Assembly (NCBI GenBank): GCA_009712635.1
Contig: WASS01000015.1
Coordinates: 744,001 to 808,000, forward strand
DNA: 64,000 nt
Origin: Hungatella sp.
GTDB taxonomy: Bacteria > Bacillota > Clostridia > Lachnospirales > Lachnospiraceae
Reading direction: 5' to 3'
Shown: in pieces, positions 10,301 through 16,913 of the stretch
Layout: each line of letters begins with the position of its first letter
Position numbering within the stretch: position 1 is the stretch's first letter
Position numbers and translations under genes: made by a program
Notes under the pieces: model-generated
The model's database searches: none
What the model saw: the letters and a program-made list of their open reading frames with translations, nothing else
What the model was told of the DNA's origin: nothing

Positions 10301-10428
10301 GGGAAATTCATCTCCGGTGTCAATTCCAGTTTGGAAGAAAAAACGGAGGATAAACCAAATACAAGAAGGCATAAAACTGCTAATATGGCAGTTATGGGCC
10401 GCTTTAATACAAATTTTGTCATTCCCAT
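7381..10428 (-). CDS. RND family efflux transporter (AcrB/SwrC-like)
   Basis: A 1015-residue inner-membrane proton-driven exporter of the ACR_tran family. TM1 (KFVLKRPITAILAVLCLLVFGL) is followed by the first large extracytoplasmic porter region (to about 320), a block of helices with the proton-relay segment GVGMMVDNSIVVLESCF near residue 400, a second porter region (about 540-830) and a last helix block with FLMLIGTVVNSGILYVDTVNQYR. The length fits monoderm RND proteins such as SwrC. It lies 12 bases after the HlyD-like adaptor gene in one operon. The substrate is unknown; TetR control suggests drugs, detergents or a lipid-like compound. A second ATG (10422) is also possible. Confidence 0.93.
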   Translation of the reverse strand: MGMTKFVLKRPITAILAVLCLLVFGLSSVFSSKLELTPEMNFPMLLVTTTYAGASPEDINDLVTKPIEESVGTLSGVKNIQSSSQQNISIVYMEYNYGTDMNKAYNDLKKKMDSLDLPKEVEKPSIMEFNINDMPSITLSIKDPSQNNLYNYVNDKIVPEFEKITSVASVNISGGQEGYVRVNLIPEKMKQYHLNMDSISQAIKAADFTYPAGKTEVGNRDLSVSTGVEVKTVEALRKVPIVASQGKTIYMEDIADISEANQKQTAIGRYNGDDTITLSLSKQQKNSAVDVSRAVKKTIESLEKDYPKLQVVVVDDTSDQITTALGSVKDTMIAAVIISMVIIFLFFGDIKASLIVGTSIPVSILVSLIMMAAMGFSLNVITMSSIVLGVGMMVDNSIVVLESCFRSQKGTGFREYMSAALEGTGVVMQSVLGGTLTTCVVFIPLAFLAGLTGQLFKPLGFTIVFCIMASFFSAITIVPLCYSRFRPVERQHSPMGGFVRGLQSIYRKIVDKLLNRRALVMVISVLLLLASFGFASKLGFELMPTVDQGTITVTAQMKPGIKVEEADKILKKLEGIVTSEEDLKSYMVSYGGQALSFSGGTNGTVTAYLKKDRKLTTDQVVNKWKKMMNQVPDCNVTVKSTSSVSDMGGGNKSDYEVILQSAQLDQLKQVSDQMVNELSARPEMIKVHSDLENAAPVIKVRVDPIQAAAEGISPAAVGGMLNGMLSGVKAMTMDVNGQNVDVKVQYPDDAYNTLEKVEGVLVPNNLGGSVALTDIAKIGYEDSPTAINRKNKQYLVTITGSFTDAVKNKKDKAAAIKELDSKVTGKYLNDSVTRAKNSEDASMQEELGNLMKAILIATFLVFVVMAAQFESFKFSLMVMTTIPFSLIGSFGCLLAADVAISMPSMLGFLMLIGTVVNSGILYVDTVNQYRASMDKRTALVEAGATRLRPILMTTLTTIVSMVPMALGIGTNTETMQGLALVNVGGLTASTILSMLMLPVYYSLMSGKTDKTQLPD

Positions 10429-10440
10429 TTTACCGCCCCC

Positions 10441-11568
10441 TTATTGTGCAGAAGCAGAAGTTTCTACCTCGGTCCCATTCTCTTGTGTCGTCTCGGTTTC
10501 CGCAGCAGTTTCGGCCAGAGTTACTTTTGAGCCGTCGTATAATTCGCTGGTCCATGTGGTGACTACCTGATCATCTGCGCCAATACCAGACTGAACCTCT
10601 GCAAATTCATTATTTGCAAGTCCGATGGTAACTGCATTCTTTTTCAATGTTCCACTGGAATATGTATAAATAAATGGATTTCCTGCCTCGTAATAAACAC
10701 TGTCAACAGGAACCGTAAGTACATTTTCTGCCTTCTGAGCCGTTACATAAAGCTTCACAGAGGTTCCTGTAGCAAGTGAATCTCCGGAAGGAACAGAAGC
10801 TTTTACTTTAAATAATCCGCTTCCGCTGTCAACCATGGTACTTACTTCCGTTATGGCTGCTTCATGATCTGTACCGTTTTTCTCTATCCGGATAATATCA
10901 CCGGCTTTCAATCCGTTTATAATCCGCTCAGAAACATAAAAGGTAAGGGACTTTCCGCCATCACCTGATATCACACAGATTGTTGTCTGGGGAGAAATCA
11001 TATCGTGAAGGCTGATATTAAAACTTTCCACCTTACCTGAAATGGGGGCAGTCACCTGGCTGCTCTCCATCTGGATATTATAGGCAATTTTTGCATTCTC
11101 ATATTGAAGCCTGGCCATTTCCACCTGACCTGCGGTATTCTGATAGTCGGCATCCGCCACATCTCCTGCTGCATGAAGTACGGTTAAGCGGTCCAGATTT
11201 TTCTTTGCATCCCCGTAAGTAATTTTGGCAGTTTCCATGGCAATCCGTGTACTTTCTACCTGTTTTGTATCAATCACACAAAGCAGCTGCCCTGCTGTCA
11301 CGGTGTCTCCTGTTTTCACAGCTACATTGGTCACTTCCCCTGCGCCAAGAGGTGTAACATGAACAATGCTGTCCGGTTCAATGGTGCCAATCAGTTCATT
11401 ATTAATTTCAATTGTCCGGATCTCCGGCTTCTGGGCGGTTACTACTGGAGGCGCTTCAGCTACCAGCTCTTCCTTACCCCTATTAAGAATCTTAGGAAGC
11501 ATAAGCCCTGCGAGAACAGCCACAACTACAACAGTCCCTGCAATTATAAATACTTTTTTCTTTGTCAT
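10441..11568 (-). CDS. RND efflux adaptor (HlyD/MFP family)
   Basis: A 375-residue periplasmic-adaptor-type protein anchored by one N-terminal membrane segment (residues 6-24). It shows the lipoyl half-motifs GAGEVTNVAVKTGDTVTAGQLLCVID and VTAPISGKVESFNISLHDMISPQ, separated by an alpha hairpin (VESTRIAMETAKITYGDAK), then a beta-barrel region and a Thr/Glu-rich tail. It should link the RND pump to the TolC-like proteins. It sits between tetR and the pump in the operon. No lipobox is present, so it is an anchored rather than lipidated adaptor. Confidence 0.92.
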   Translation of the reverse strand: MTKKKVFIIAGTVVVVAVLAGLMLPKILNRGKEELVAEAPPVVTAQKPEIRTIEINNELIGTIEPDSIVHVTPLGAGEVTNVAVKTGDTVTAGQLLCVIDTKQVESTRIAMETAKITYGDAKKNLDRLTVLHAAGDVADADYQNTAGQVEMARLQYENAKIAYNIQMESSQVTAPISGKVESFNISLHDMISPQTTICVISGDGGKSLTFYVSERIINGLKAGDIIRIEKNGTDHEAAITEVSTMVDSGSGLFKVKASVPSGDSLATGTSVKLYVTAQKAENVLTVPVDSVYYEAGNPFIYTYSSGTLKKNAVTIGLANNEFAEVQSGIGADDQVVTTWTSELYDGSKVTLAETAAETETTQENGTEVETSASAQ

Positions 11569-11613
11569 ATCAAGCTCCTTATTATCTTCTCTGTCATAAT
11601 ATGATTTTAATTA

Positions 11614-12222
11614 TTATTTTCGAATTCCATACTGTAAAATGTCTAATTTTTCCTGAAAAATTTTCTTAATTTTTTCTTCATCTTCTGGATGATGGTAATA
11701 CCAGCCCATACAGCGGGCCAGTTCAAAAAGGATCATGGAAACAAGTCTGCCAAAGGTATCAATATCCGTATATCTGAAATTTGACATATCAGTGCAATGA
11801 TACATTACCTCACGCAATTCAGTCTGTTTATCCTTTTTCTCATGGCACAAATTATGAACGACTCCGAAAAGTTTTTCACTATCCAGGATATTTTCAGCCA
11901 GCCTTAAGACCTTTTCTTCGGTATTATTAATGGAATATTGTAGAAATGTCTCCGCTGTCTTCCATAAATCACCATTACTTTTCTGTGCACAACTGACCCA
12001 GGACTCCTGAAAATTATCTCCGGCTTCTTCAAAAATATATCCCAGCACATCCCGCTTATCAACAAAATAAGTATAAAAACTTCCTCTAGAAATTCCTGCG
12101 CTCTGTATTATCTTATTAATTGAAGCCTTATCAAAGGGCACTCTGATAAATTCCTCGGTTGCAGCATCCCGTATTATTTTCTTTTTCTCCGCCGGAAGAT
12201 TATAAAACCGCTCCGTTGGCAT
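11614..12222 (-). CDS. TetR family transcriptional regulator of the efflux operon
   Basis: A 202-residue repressor. The N-terminal helix-turn-helix reads ATEEFIRVPFDKASINKII then SAGISRGSFYTYFVDKRDVL (about residues 20-60), the standard TetR DNA-binding pattern; the remainder is a helical ligand-binding domain. It is the first gene of the efflux operon and follows a promoter with two perfect palindromes, so autoregulation and control of the pump are likely. The inducer is unknown. Confidence 0.92.
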   Translation of the reverse strand: MPTERFYNLPAEKKKIIRDAATEEFIRVPFDKASINKIIQSAGISRGSFYTYFVDKRDVLGYIFEEAGDNFQESWVSCAQKSNGDLWKTAETFLQYSINNTEEKVLRLAENILDSEKLFGVVHNLCHEKKDKQTELREVMYHCTDMSNFRYTDIDTFGRLVSMILFELARCMGWYYHHPEDEEKIKKIFQEKLDILQYGIRK

Positions 12223-12277
12223 CCTTACACCTCATTTCTATTATTTTTTCCGCATGACTTTGTATAAAATTAAAAGG

Positions 12278-12290
12278 TGACAACATGTCA
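12278..12290. promoter_or_regulatory. TetR-type operator 1
   Basis: Perfect palindrome TGACA-ACA-TGTCA just downstream of the -10 box, near the expected transcription start of tetR. It is identical in arms and spacing to the second site at 12301-12313, with centres 23 bases apart. Confidence 0.75.
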
Positions 12291-12293
12291 TTT

Positions 12294-12322
12294 ATTATAA
12301 TGACACCCTGTCACCCTGTCAA
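12294..12322 (-). promoter_or_regulatory. Consensus promoter of the tetR-efflux operon
   Basis: On the minus strand TTGACA (12322-12317), exactly 17 bases, then TATAAT (12299-12294): a perfect match to the vegetative consensus. The spacer contains operator 2 and the start region contains operator 1. A promoter this strong under a repressor implies tight repression and a large response to the inducer. Confidence 0.88.
12301..12313. promoter_or_regulatory. TetR-type operator 2
   Basis: Perfect palindrome TGACA-CCC-TGTCA inside the -35/-10 spacer. A further half-site TGTCA (12317-12321) follows after CCC and overlaps the -35 box, giving a third possible contact. Confidence 0.75.
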
Positions 12323-12359
12323 CAAAGGTTATACTTATTTAATAAATTTCTGATTAAGT

Positions 12360-12551
12360 TTATTTATTCCTGTCCAGATATTCTTTTAACGCTTCATCAC
12401 TTTCCTCAATCCATAAGTCCTCTTCCTCTTCATTGAGTCCCAGGAAAGTAGCAAGCGTGTCTGATATTGTGCTGTTGTTCCATTCGTCAATATAATCATC
12501 GATTGCCTCAAAATCGATTTCACCAGCCAGATATTTTTCTTTAAATGTCAT
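12360..12551 (-). CDS. Small acidic protein of unknown function
   Basis: A 63-residue, strongly acidic protein with no membrane segment or cysteine. It has an aromatic/acidic N-terminal half (YLAGEIDFEAIDDYIDEWNN), a central LATFLGLNEEEEDLWIEE and a helical end. The start has AGAGG at good spacing and the gene follows the GntR gene by 13 bases on the same strand, so it looks real. I recognise the general style of small conserved Firmicute proteins ending in a GLxxEEExxW helix but cannot name the family. Confidence 0.6.
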   Translation of the reverse strand: MTFKEKYLAGEIDFEAIDDYIDEWNNSTISDTLATFLGLNEEEEDLWIEESDEALKEYLDRNK

Positions 12552-12564
12552 ATCAAACCTCTTT

Positions 12565-13239
12565 CTATTCCTGTCCCTTAATGTTTTTGGATACTGTAAT
12601 TTCCTGATTATCGATATGTTCCCGCATAGCTACCTTAGCTTCATCCACTCTGCGCTGTCTTACTGCTTTTAATATGTTGTCATGCTCTAATAAAAGCACC
12701 TGACGTTTATCTTCATCTTTAATATATTCCAGTCGATACCGGTACATCTGCTCTCTTAAATTATTGATCATCTGTATCAGTCTGTCGTTACAGGTACCTC
12801 TGTAGATCACATCATGATAAGCCTCATCAGTCTCGGCAATATCCATAGGTCTTCCTTTCAGCACTGCATTCCGAAACTGATCCTGCTTCAGCTCCAGTTC
12901 AGCAACAGCCTCCGGTGTCATACGCTGACAGGCGAGTTCAATCGCCAGCTCTTCCAATGAACGGCGCACCTCCAACACATCTCTTAAGCTTTTCTCAGAA
13001 ATTTTAGCCACTTCGGCACCTTTTCTCGGAATCATGAGAACCAGACCTTCCAGTTCCAGCTTACGGATTGCTTCCCTGATGGGCGTACGGCTGACCCCGA
13101 GACGCTCGGCCAGCTGGATTTCCATCAGACGTTCCCCTGGTGCCAGCTCTCCTTTTAGTATAGCCTGCCTTAAGGTATTAAATACCACGTCACGAAGCGG
13201 CAGATATTCATTCATATTGACTTTTAAATCATTACCCAT
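12565..13239 (-). CDS. GntR family regulator (FadR subfamily)
   Basis: A 224-residue regulator with an N-terminal winged helix (LRQAILKGELAPGERLMEIQLAERLGVSRTPIREAIRKLELEGLV, about residues 18-65) and a C-terminal all-helical FCD domain (from about 85, with EAYHDVIYRGTCNDRLI and a late HDNIL...AMREHI). FCD domains bind small organic acids with a metal. Its start ATG overlaps the ispE stop by 8 bases (13232-13239) behind AAGGAGG, so it is translationally coupled to ispE. The target genes are unknown. Confidence 0.9.
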   Translation of the reverse strand: MGNDLKVNMNEYLPLRDVVFNTLRQAILKGELAPGERLMEIQLAERLGVSRTPIREAIRKLELEGLVLMIPRKGAEVAKISEKSLRDVLEVRRSLEELAIELACQRMTPEAVAELELKQDQFRNAVLKGRPMDIAETDEAYHDVIYRGTCNDRLIQMINNLREQMYRYRLEYIKDEDKRQVLLLEHDNILKAVRQRRVDEAKVAMREHIDNQEITVSKNIKGQE

Positions 13240-14134
13240 TGGGTACCTCCTTGGTATTATAAAAATTCGTTAAATAAACTTGTTTCGCCAGATTCCTGCA
13301 TTCTCCATACCGCAGTTCTTCATATGCTCTGCCTGCAGCGATCGGATTAGTAAAGATTCCAAAAACCGTAGGGCCACTTCCGCTCATCAGTGCATTAACC
13401 GCGCCCAGCTCCTTCAGTTTTTCTTTTATGTCCGCTATCACGGGATATTCCGGGATAGTTACCGTCTCTAATACATTACCAAGGCGCTCTGACACCTTGT
13501 AAATGTCACGGCTTTTAATCGCCTCGATCATGCCGTCAATATCGGGATGATCTTCCTTTTTTAGTCCAGCCAGATTCAGATGCTCATAAACGAACTTGGT
13601 GGAAACGCTTACGGAAGGCTTTGCAATCAGCACCTGACACTGGGGCATATCTGTCAGAGGGGTGAGTATTTCTCCGATACCTTCCGATAAAGCGGTTCCT
13701 CTCATAATACAATAAGGAACATCTGCTCCAATCTTTACGCCACGGTTCATCAATTCTTCCCTTGTAAGACCAAGCTGAAACATCTTATTTACCCCAAACA
13801 GCACTGCGGCAGCATCGCTGCTTCCTCCCGCCATGCCTGCGGAAACCGGGATAAATTTTTTTAAATGAATCCGGATCCCATGTGGAACATGAAATTCATC
13901 CATAAGAAGCTTTGCCGCTTTGTAAACAAGATTATTTTCATTCACCGGCAGATAGTATAAATTTGTAACGACTTCAATCCCAGGTGTTTCTTTTAAATAT
14001 ATATCAATCTTATCATATAGACCCACAGTCTGCATGATCATCCGAACTTCATGGTAACCATCATCCCGCTTTCTTAACACGTCTAAACCCAGATTAATCT
14101 TTCCATAGGCCTTTAATCCCAGATGTCTTATCAT
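13232..14134 (-). CDS. ispE: 4-diphosphocytidyl-2-C-methyl-D-erythritol kinase
   Basis: IspE phosphorylates CDP-methylerythritol in the non-mevalonate isoprenoid pathway. The 300-residue GHMP kinase has the N-terminal LKAYGKINLGLDVLRKRDDGYHEV, the ATP-binding glycine-rich loop VSAGMAGGSSDAAAVL (about residues 95-110) and a C-terminal LMSGSGPTVFGIF. ATG 14134 was chosen; a TTG two codons upstream at 14140 is also possible. The next gene on the strand, the GntR regulator, overlaps its end. Confidence 0.95.
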   Translation of the reverse strand: MIRHLGLKAYGKINLGLDVLRKRDDGYHEVRMIMQTVGLYDKIDIYLKETPGIEVVTNLYYLPVNENNLVYKAAKLLMDEFHVPHGIRIHLKKFIPVSAGMAGGSSDAAAVLFGVNKMFQLGLTREELMNRGVKIGADVPYCIMRGTALSEGIGEILTPLTDMPQCQVLIAKPSVSVSTKFVYEHLNLAGLKKEDHPDIDGMIEAIKSRDIYKVSERLGNVLETVTIPEYPVIADIKEKLKELGAVNALMSGSGPTVFGIFTNPIAAGRAYEELRYGECRNLAKQVYLTNFYNTKEVPNG

Positions 14135-14319
14135 AAGCAAACATCCCTCACTTTTCGGTTTTCGGATTGTATTTTTCTATTTTTTTGTATACAGTATTTA
14201 TTATATACCCAAGTACATAAAAGCACAAGTGTTTTATATTCTTTTGTCCATCCTTTCTTCTATTAAAATTTTGTTAACTTTTCATAAATTTCTATAGTGT
14301 TGTTGTTAAAATTTTATAT

Positions 14320-14347
14320 TTGACATTCTCCAGTATCCATGTATAAT
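14320..14347 (+). promoter_or_regulatory. glnK promoter
   Basis: TTGACA (14320-14325), 16 bases, TATAAT (14342-14347). The predicted start near 14354 puts the leader hairpins at the very 5' end of the transcript. Confidence 0.82.
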
Positions 14348-14358
14348 GTTGTTATAAC

Positions 14359-14395
14359 GAACGAGGGCGTTCCATAAGCGGAACTGCTCTTTTTT
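14359..14395 (+). promoter_or_regulatory. glnK leader: competing hairpins with intrinsic terminator
   Basis: Two hairpins share bases and cannot coexist. Hairpin 1 pairs GAACG (14359-14363) with CGTTC (14368-14372). Hairpin 2 pairs GTTCC (14369-14373) with GGAAC (14380-14384) around the six-base loop ATAAGC, can extend through GAG/CTC, and is followed by a T-run to 14395. Hairpin 2 looks like an intrinsic terminator and hairpin 1 like the antiterminating form. The same GAAC...GGCGTTC core occurs upstream of glnN. Attenuation by an ANTAR-type protein is an inference. Confidence 0.6.
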
Positions 14396-14424
14396 GTGTT
14401 ATCAACTTAAGGAGGTAGTGCTGT

Positions 14425-14763
14425 ATGAAAAAATTGGAAATTATTATCAAGCCGGAAAAGCTTGAAAACCTGAAAGCAGTACTGGAAGGCTGTAAAGTTA
14501 ACGGGCTTATGATCAGCAATGTCATGGGTTATGGAAATCAGAAAGGCTATACTCAGATGTACCGTGGTACCAAGTATAATGTAAATCTGCTCCCTAAAGT
14601 TAAAGTTGAGACAGTCGTACCAAAAGAACTGGCTGATCCAATTATTGACGCAGTCGTGGAAGAAATTAATACCGGTACATTTGGAGACGGTAAAATATTC
14701 GTCTACGATGTTCAGGATGCAGTACGAATCCGAACTGGTGAACACGGCCGGGAGGCTTTGTAG
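14425..14763 (+). CDS. glnK: PII nitrogen regulatory protein
   Basis: PII trimers sense 2-oxoglutarate and ATP/ADP and plug the ammonium channel when nitrogen is plentiful. The 112-residue protein has the T-loop YRGTKYNVNLLPKVKVE with the conserved Tyr51, the B-loop TGTFGDGKIFV and the C-terminal IRTGE. The start follows AAGGAGG. The ammonium transporter gene is next on the same strand, the usual glnK-amtB pairing. Expression is likely set by the leader hairpins at 14359-14395. Confidence 0.95.
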   Translation: MKKLEIIIKPEKLENLKAVLEGCKVNGLMISNVMGYGNQKGYTQMYRGTKYNVNLLPKVKVETVVPKELADPIIDAVVEEINTGTFGDGKIFVYDVQDAVRIRTGEHGREAL

Positions 14764-14813
14764 AAAAAACGGAAAGATATCAACTGAATATGGAATGAAT
14801 ATAAATTATCGAT

Positions 14814-14856
14814 GAGGATAATTGCCTTTAGAAAGGCAGTTATCCTCTTTTATTTT
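14814..14856 (+). terminator. Strong hairpin between glnK and amtB
   Basis: A 15-base-pair stem (14814-14828 with 14833-14847, one G-U pair) closed by the tetraloop TAGA and followed by TTTTATTTT. It should end most glnK transcripts or set a glnK-to-amtB ratio. A weak TTTACA...TATAAA pair further on could give amtB its own promoter. Confidence 0.8.
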
Positions 14857-14901
14857 ACATTCCGTGCTAATCCATTATAAAATTCAGGAGGAGTTATAAT
14901 T

Positions 14902-16113
14902 ATGGAAAATACAACTTTATTACTAAACATTATATGGACTATGCTGGGTGCTATTTTAGTCTACTTTATGCAGGCAGGTTTCGCATTGGTTGAGACTGGT
15001 TTTACAAGGGCCAAGAACGCAGGAAATATTTGTATGAAGAACATGATGGACTTTGTTCTTGGTTCCCTTTTCTTCTTCATTTTAGGCTTTCCCCTTATGT
15101 TTGGAAACAACATCGGAGGAATCCTGGGTGGATCCGGTTTTTTTAATCCTTATTCTCTTGCAGATTCCGACGGACTTTTCAATGGTCTTCCCATTGCCGT
15201 ATTTATGATCTTTCATACGGTTTTCTGTGCCACATCTGCTACAATCGTTTCCGGTGCAATGGCAGAACGTACTAAATTTTCTTCCTATTTAGTCTATTCC
15301 GCTTGTATCAGCGTTTTTATCTATCCCATTACCGGTCACTGGATCTGGGGCGGCGGCTGGCTGTCAAGTATCGGTTTCCATGATTTCGCAGGTTCTACAG
15401 CCGTTCATATGGTAGGCGGTATATGCGCGCTGGTCGGAGCAAAGATTGTGGGTCCCCGTCTCGGAAAATATAATGAGGACGGAACTCCCAATGCAATTCC
15501 GGGACACAATATTCCTTTGGGTGTACTTGGTGTATTTATTCTCTGGTTCTGCTGGTTCGGTTTTAACTGCGGTTCAACAACTGCAGCCACCACAACTCTT
15601 GGAGATATTGCCATGACCACAAACCTGGCGGCGGCAGCTTCTACTCTGGCTACTCTTTTATTTACCTGGAAACGTTACGGCAAGCCAGATGTATCCATGA
15701 CTCTTAACGGTTCTTTAGCTGGTCTGGTAGCAATTACAGCGGGCTGTGACATAGTCACTCCTTATGAAGCAATTATCATTGGTGCCATTGCTGGTGTGTT
15801 TATTGTCTTAGCCATAGAATTTGTTGATAAAGTTCTAAGAGTTGATGATCCGGTTGGAGCCATTGGCGTACACGGCGGCTGCGGACTTCTTGGGACTCTG
15901 CTTGCAGGTGTATTTGGAGAAGGAGCAAATTTCCTTACCCAGCTCATTGGGGTTTCAGTGGTATTTATTTATACAGGCTTCATGGCATTTATCATCTTCA
16001 CCATACTTAAGAAAACCATCGGCTTACGGGTATCTGATCAGGAACAGTCAGATGGTCTGGACCTTCACGAACACGGAATGACTGCTTATGCCGGTTTCCG
16101 TATCGACAAATAA
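14902..16113 (+). CDS. amtB: Ammonium transporter
   Basis: A 403-residue Amt/MEP/Rh channel protein that conducts ammonium into the cell. Eleven hydrophobic segments can be counted; hallmark pieces are MQAGFALVETGFTRAKNAGNI near the N-terminus, the GHWIWGGGWL and FAGSTAVHMVGG blocks with the first pore His, and GVHGGCGLLGTLLAGVF with the second. The C-terminal tail has the regulatory EHGMTAYAGF segment that contacts PII. AGGAGG precedes the ATG. Confidence 0.95.
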   Translation: MENTTLLLNIIWTMLGAILVYFMQAGFALVETGFTRAKNAGNICMKNMMDFVLGSLFFFILGFPLMFGNNIGGILGGSGFFNPYSLADSDGLFNGLPIAVFMIFHTVFCATSATIVSGAMAERTKFSSYLVYSACISVFIYPITGHWIWGGGWLSSIGFHDFAGSTAVHMVGGICALVGAKIVGPRLGKYNEDGTPNAIPGHNIPLGVLGVFILWFCWFGFNCGSTTAATTTLGDIAMTTNLAAAASTLATLLFTWKRYGKPDVSMTLNGSLAGLVAITAGCDIVTPYEAIIIGAIAGVFIVLAIEFVDKVLRVDDPVGAIGVHGGCGLLGTLLAGVFGEGANFLTQLIGVSVVFIYTGFMAFIIFTILKKTIGLRVSDQEQSDGLDLHEHGMTAYAGFRIDK

Positions 16114-16149
16114 TTGCTTTCCCTCATATTTTTATATATCAGACTTCCG

Positions 16150-16180
16150 AAAAACCCCGGCAGAACACCGCCGGGTTTTT
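16150..16180 (+). terminator. amtB terminator
   Basis: AAAAACCCCGGC and GCCGGGTTTTT pair with one bulged C, with a final T-run. It lies between convergent amtB and the alarmone synthetase gene and may serve both. Confidence 0.85.
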
Positions 16181-16188
16181 CCTTGCTG

Positions 16189-16773
16189 TCAATCTGATAA
16201 AAACCCTTCCATCTCTTCCTCCATCTGTTTTAAAGCAGCACTATAGTTGATAAACTCTGCAGCTGCCTCATCCTTTTTTTCCCCTTTATAACAGATCCGA
16301 TGCTCCATGCTGGCCCACAGATCCATGGACATGGTTCGAAGCTGAACTTCTACGGGATAATACTCCATGCCATCTGTGTGATAAACCGGAACTCCGAACA
16401 CAATGTGATAGCTTCTGTATCCGTTTCCTTTTGGTGTCCTGATATAATCGCTTTCCTTTATAACTACAATGTCTGTCTGCTTTCGCAGCAAATCTACAAT
16501 CCCATAGATATCTCTGACAAAATAACAGATCACCCGGATTCCTCCAATATCAGTCAGACAGTTTCTGGCTGCATCCGTGGTTGTATCATTTCCGCATTTG
16601 GTTAATTTATTTTCAATGCTTTCTTTCTGTTTTATCCGGTACTGCACATGATGAATGGGATAATTCAGCTGTTTCCTCCTGTAATCCTTATTCAGCACAT
16701 CGATCCTGACCTGTATGTTATTCAGCGCATCTTCGTAGGGCTGAATGAAACTTAAGTATTCTTCTTCGGTCAT
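16189..16773 (-). CDS. Small alarmone synthetase (RelA/SpoT domain)
   Basis: A 194-residue single-domain (p)ppGpp synthetase of the RelP/RelQ type, lacking the hydrolase and regulatory domains of long RelA. Motifs: DIGGIRVICYFVRDIYGI (substrate Arg/Asp region), GYRSYHIVFGVPV and VEVQLRTMSMDLWASMEHR with the catalytic Glu. ATG 16773 is preferred to an upstream in-frame start because GGAGG lies six bases before it. Small synthetases usually respond to wall stress through transcription. It follows the DUF624 gene but is separated from it by a terminator. Confidence 0.92.
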   Translation of the reverse strand: MTEEEYLSFIQPYEDALNNIQVRIDVLNKDYRRKQLNYPIHHVQYRIKQKESIENKLTKCGNDTTTDAARNCLTDIGGIRVICYFVRDIYGIVDLLRKQTDIVVIKESDYIRTPKGNGYRSYHIVFGVPVYHTDGMEYYPVEVQLRTMSMDLWASMEHRICYKGEKKDEAAAEFINYSAALKQMEEEMEGFLSD

Positions 16774-16864
16774 ATTCTGCCTCCAAAACATTTCTCGTAT
16801 CAGTCTCAAGTATATCGTTTTTTTGTGTCCATAGCGTGTCCAAACTTTGAACGATCATGTATAC

Positions 16865-16896
16865 GAAAAAAGGTCCCCTTGGGACTTCCAGGGGAC
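16865..16896 (-). terminator. Terminator of the DUF624 gene
   Basis: GGTCCCC and GGGGACC arms (16871-16877 and 16890-16896) form a GC-rich hairpin, and the minus strand runs into six T residues (16870-16865). Confidence 0.85.
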
Positions 16897-16913
16897 CGGT
16901 GTAATCTGTCTCT

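Noticed and set aside
14369-14384. Calling the glnK second hairpin a canonical ANTAR loop
   Set aside because: The loop ATAAGC has A at position 1 but A, not G, at position 4, and the two hairpins overlap, so only a general leader switch is claimed.
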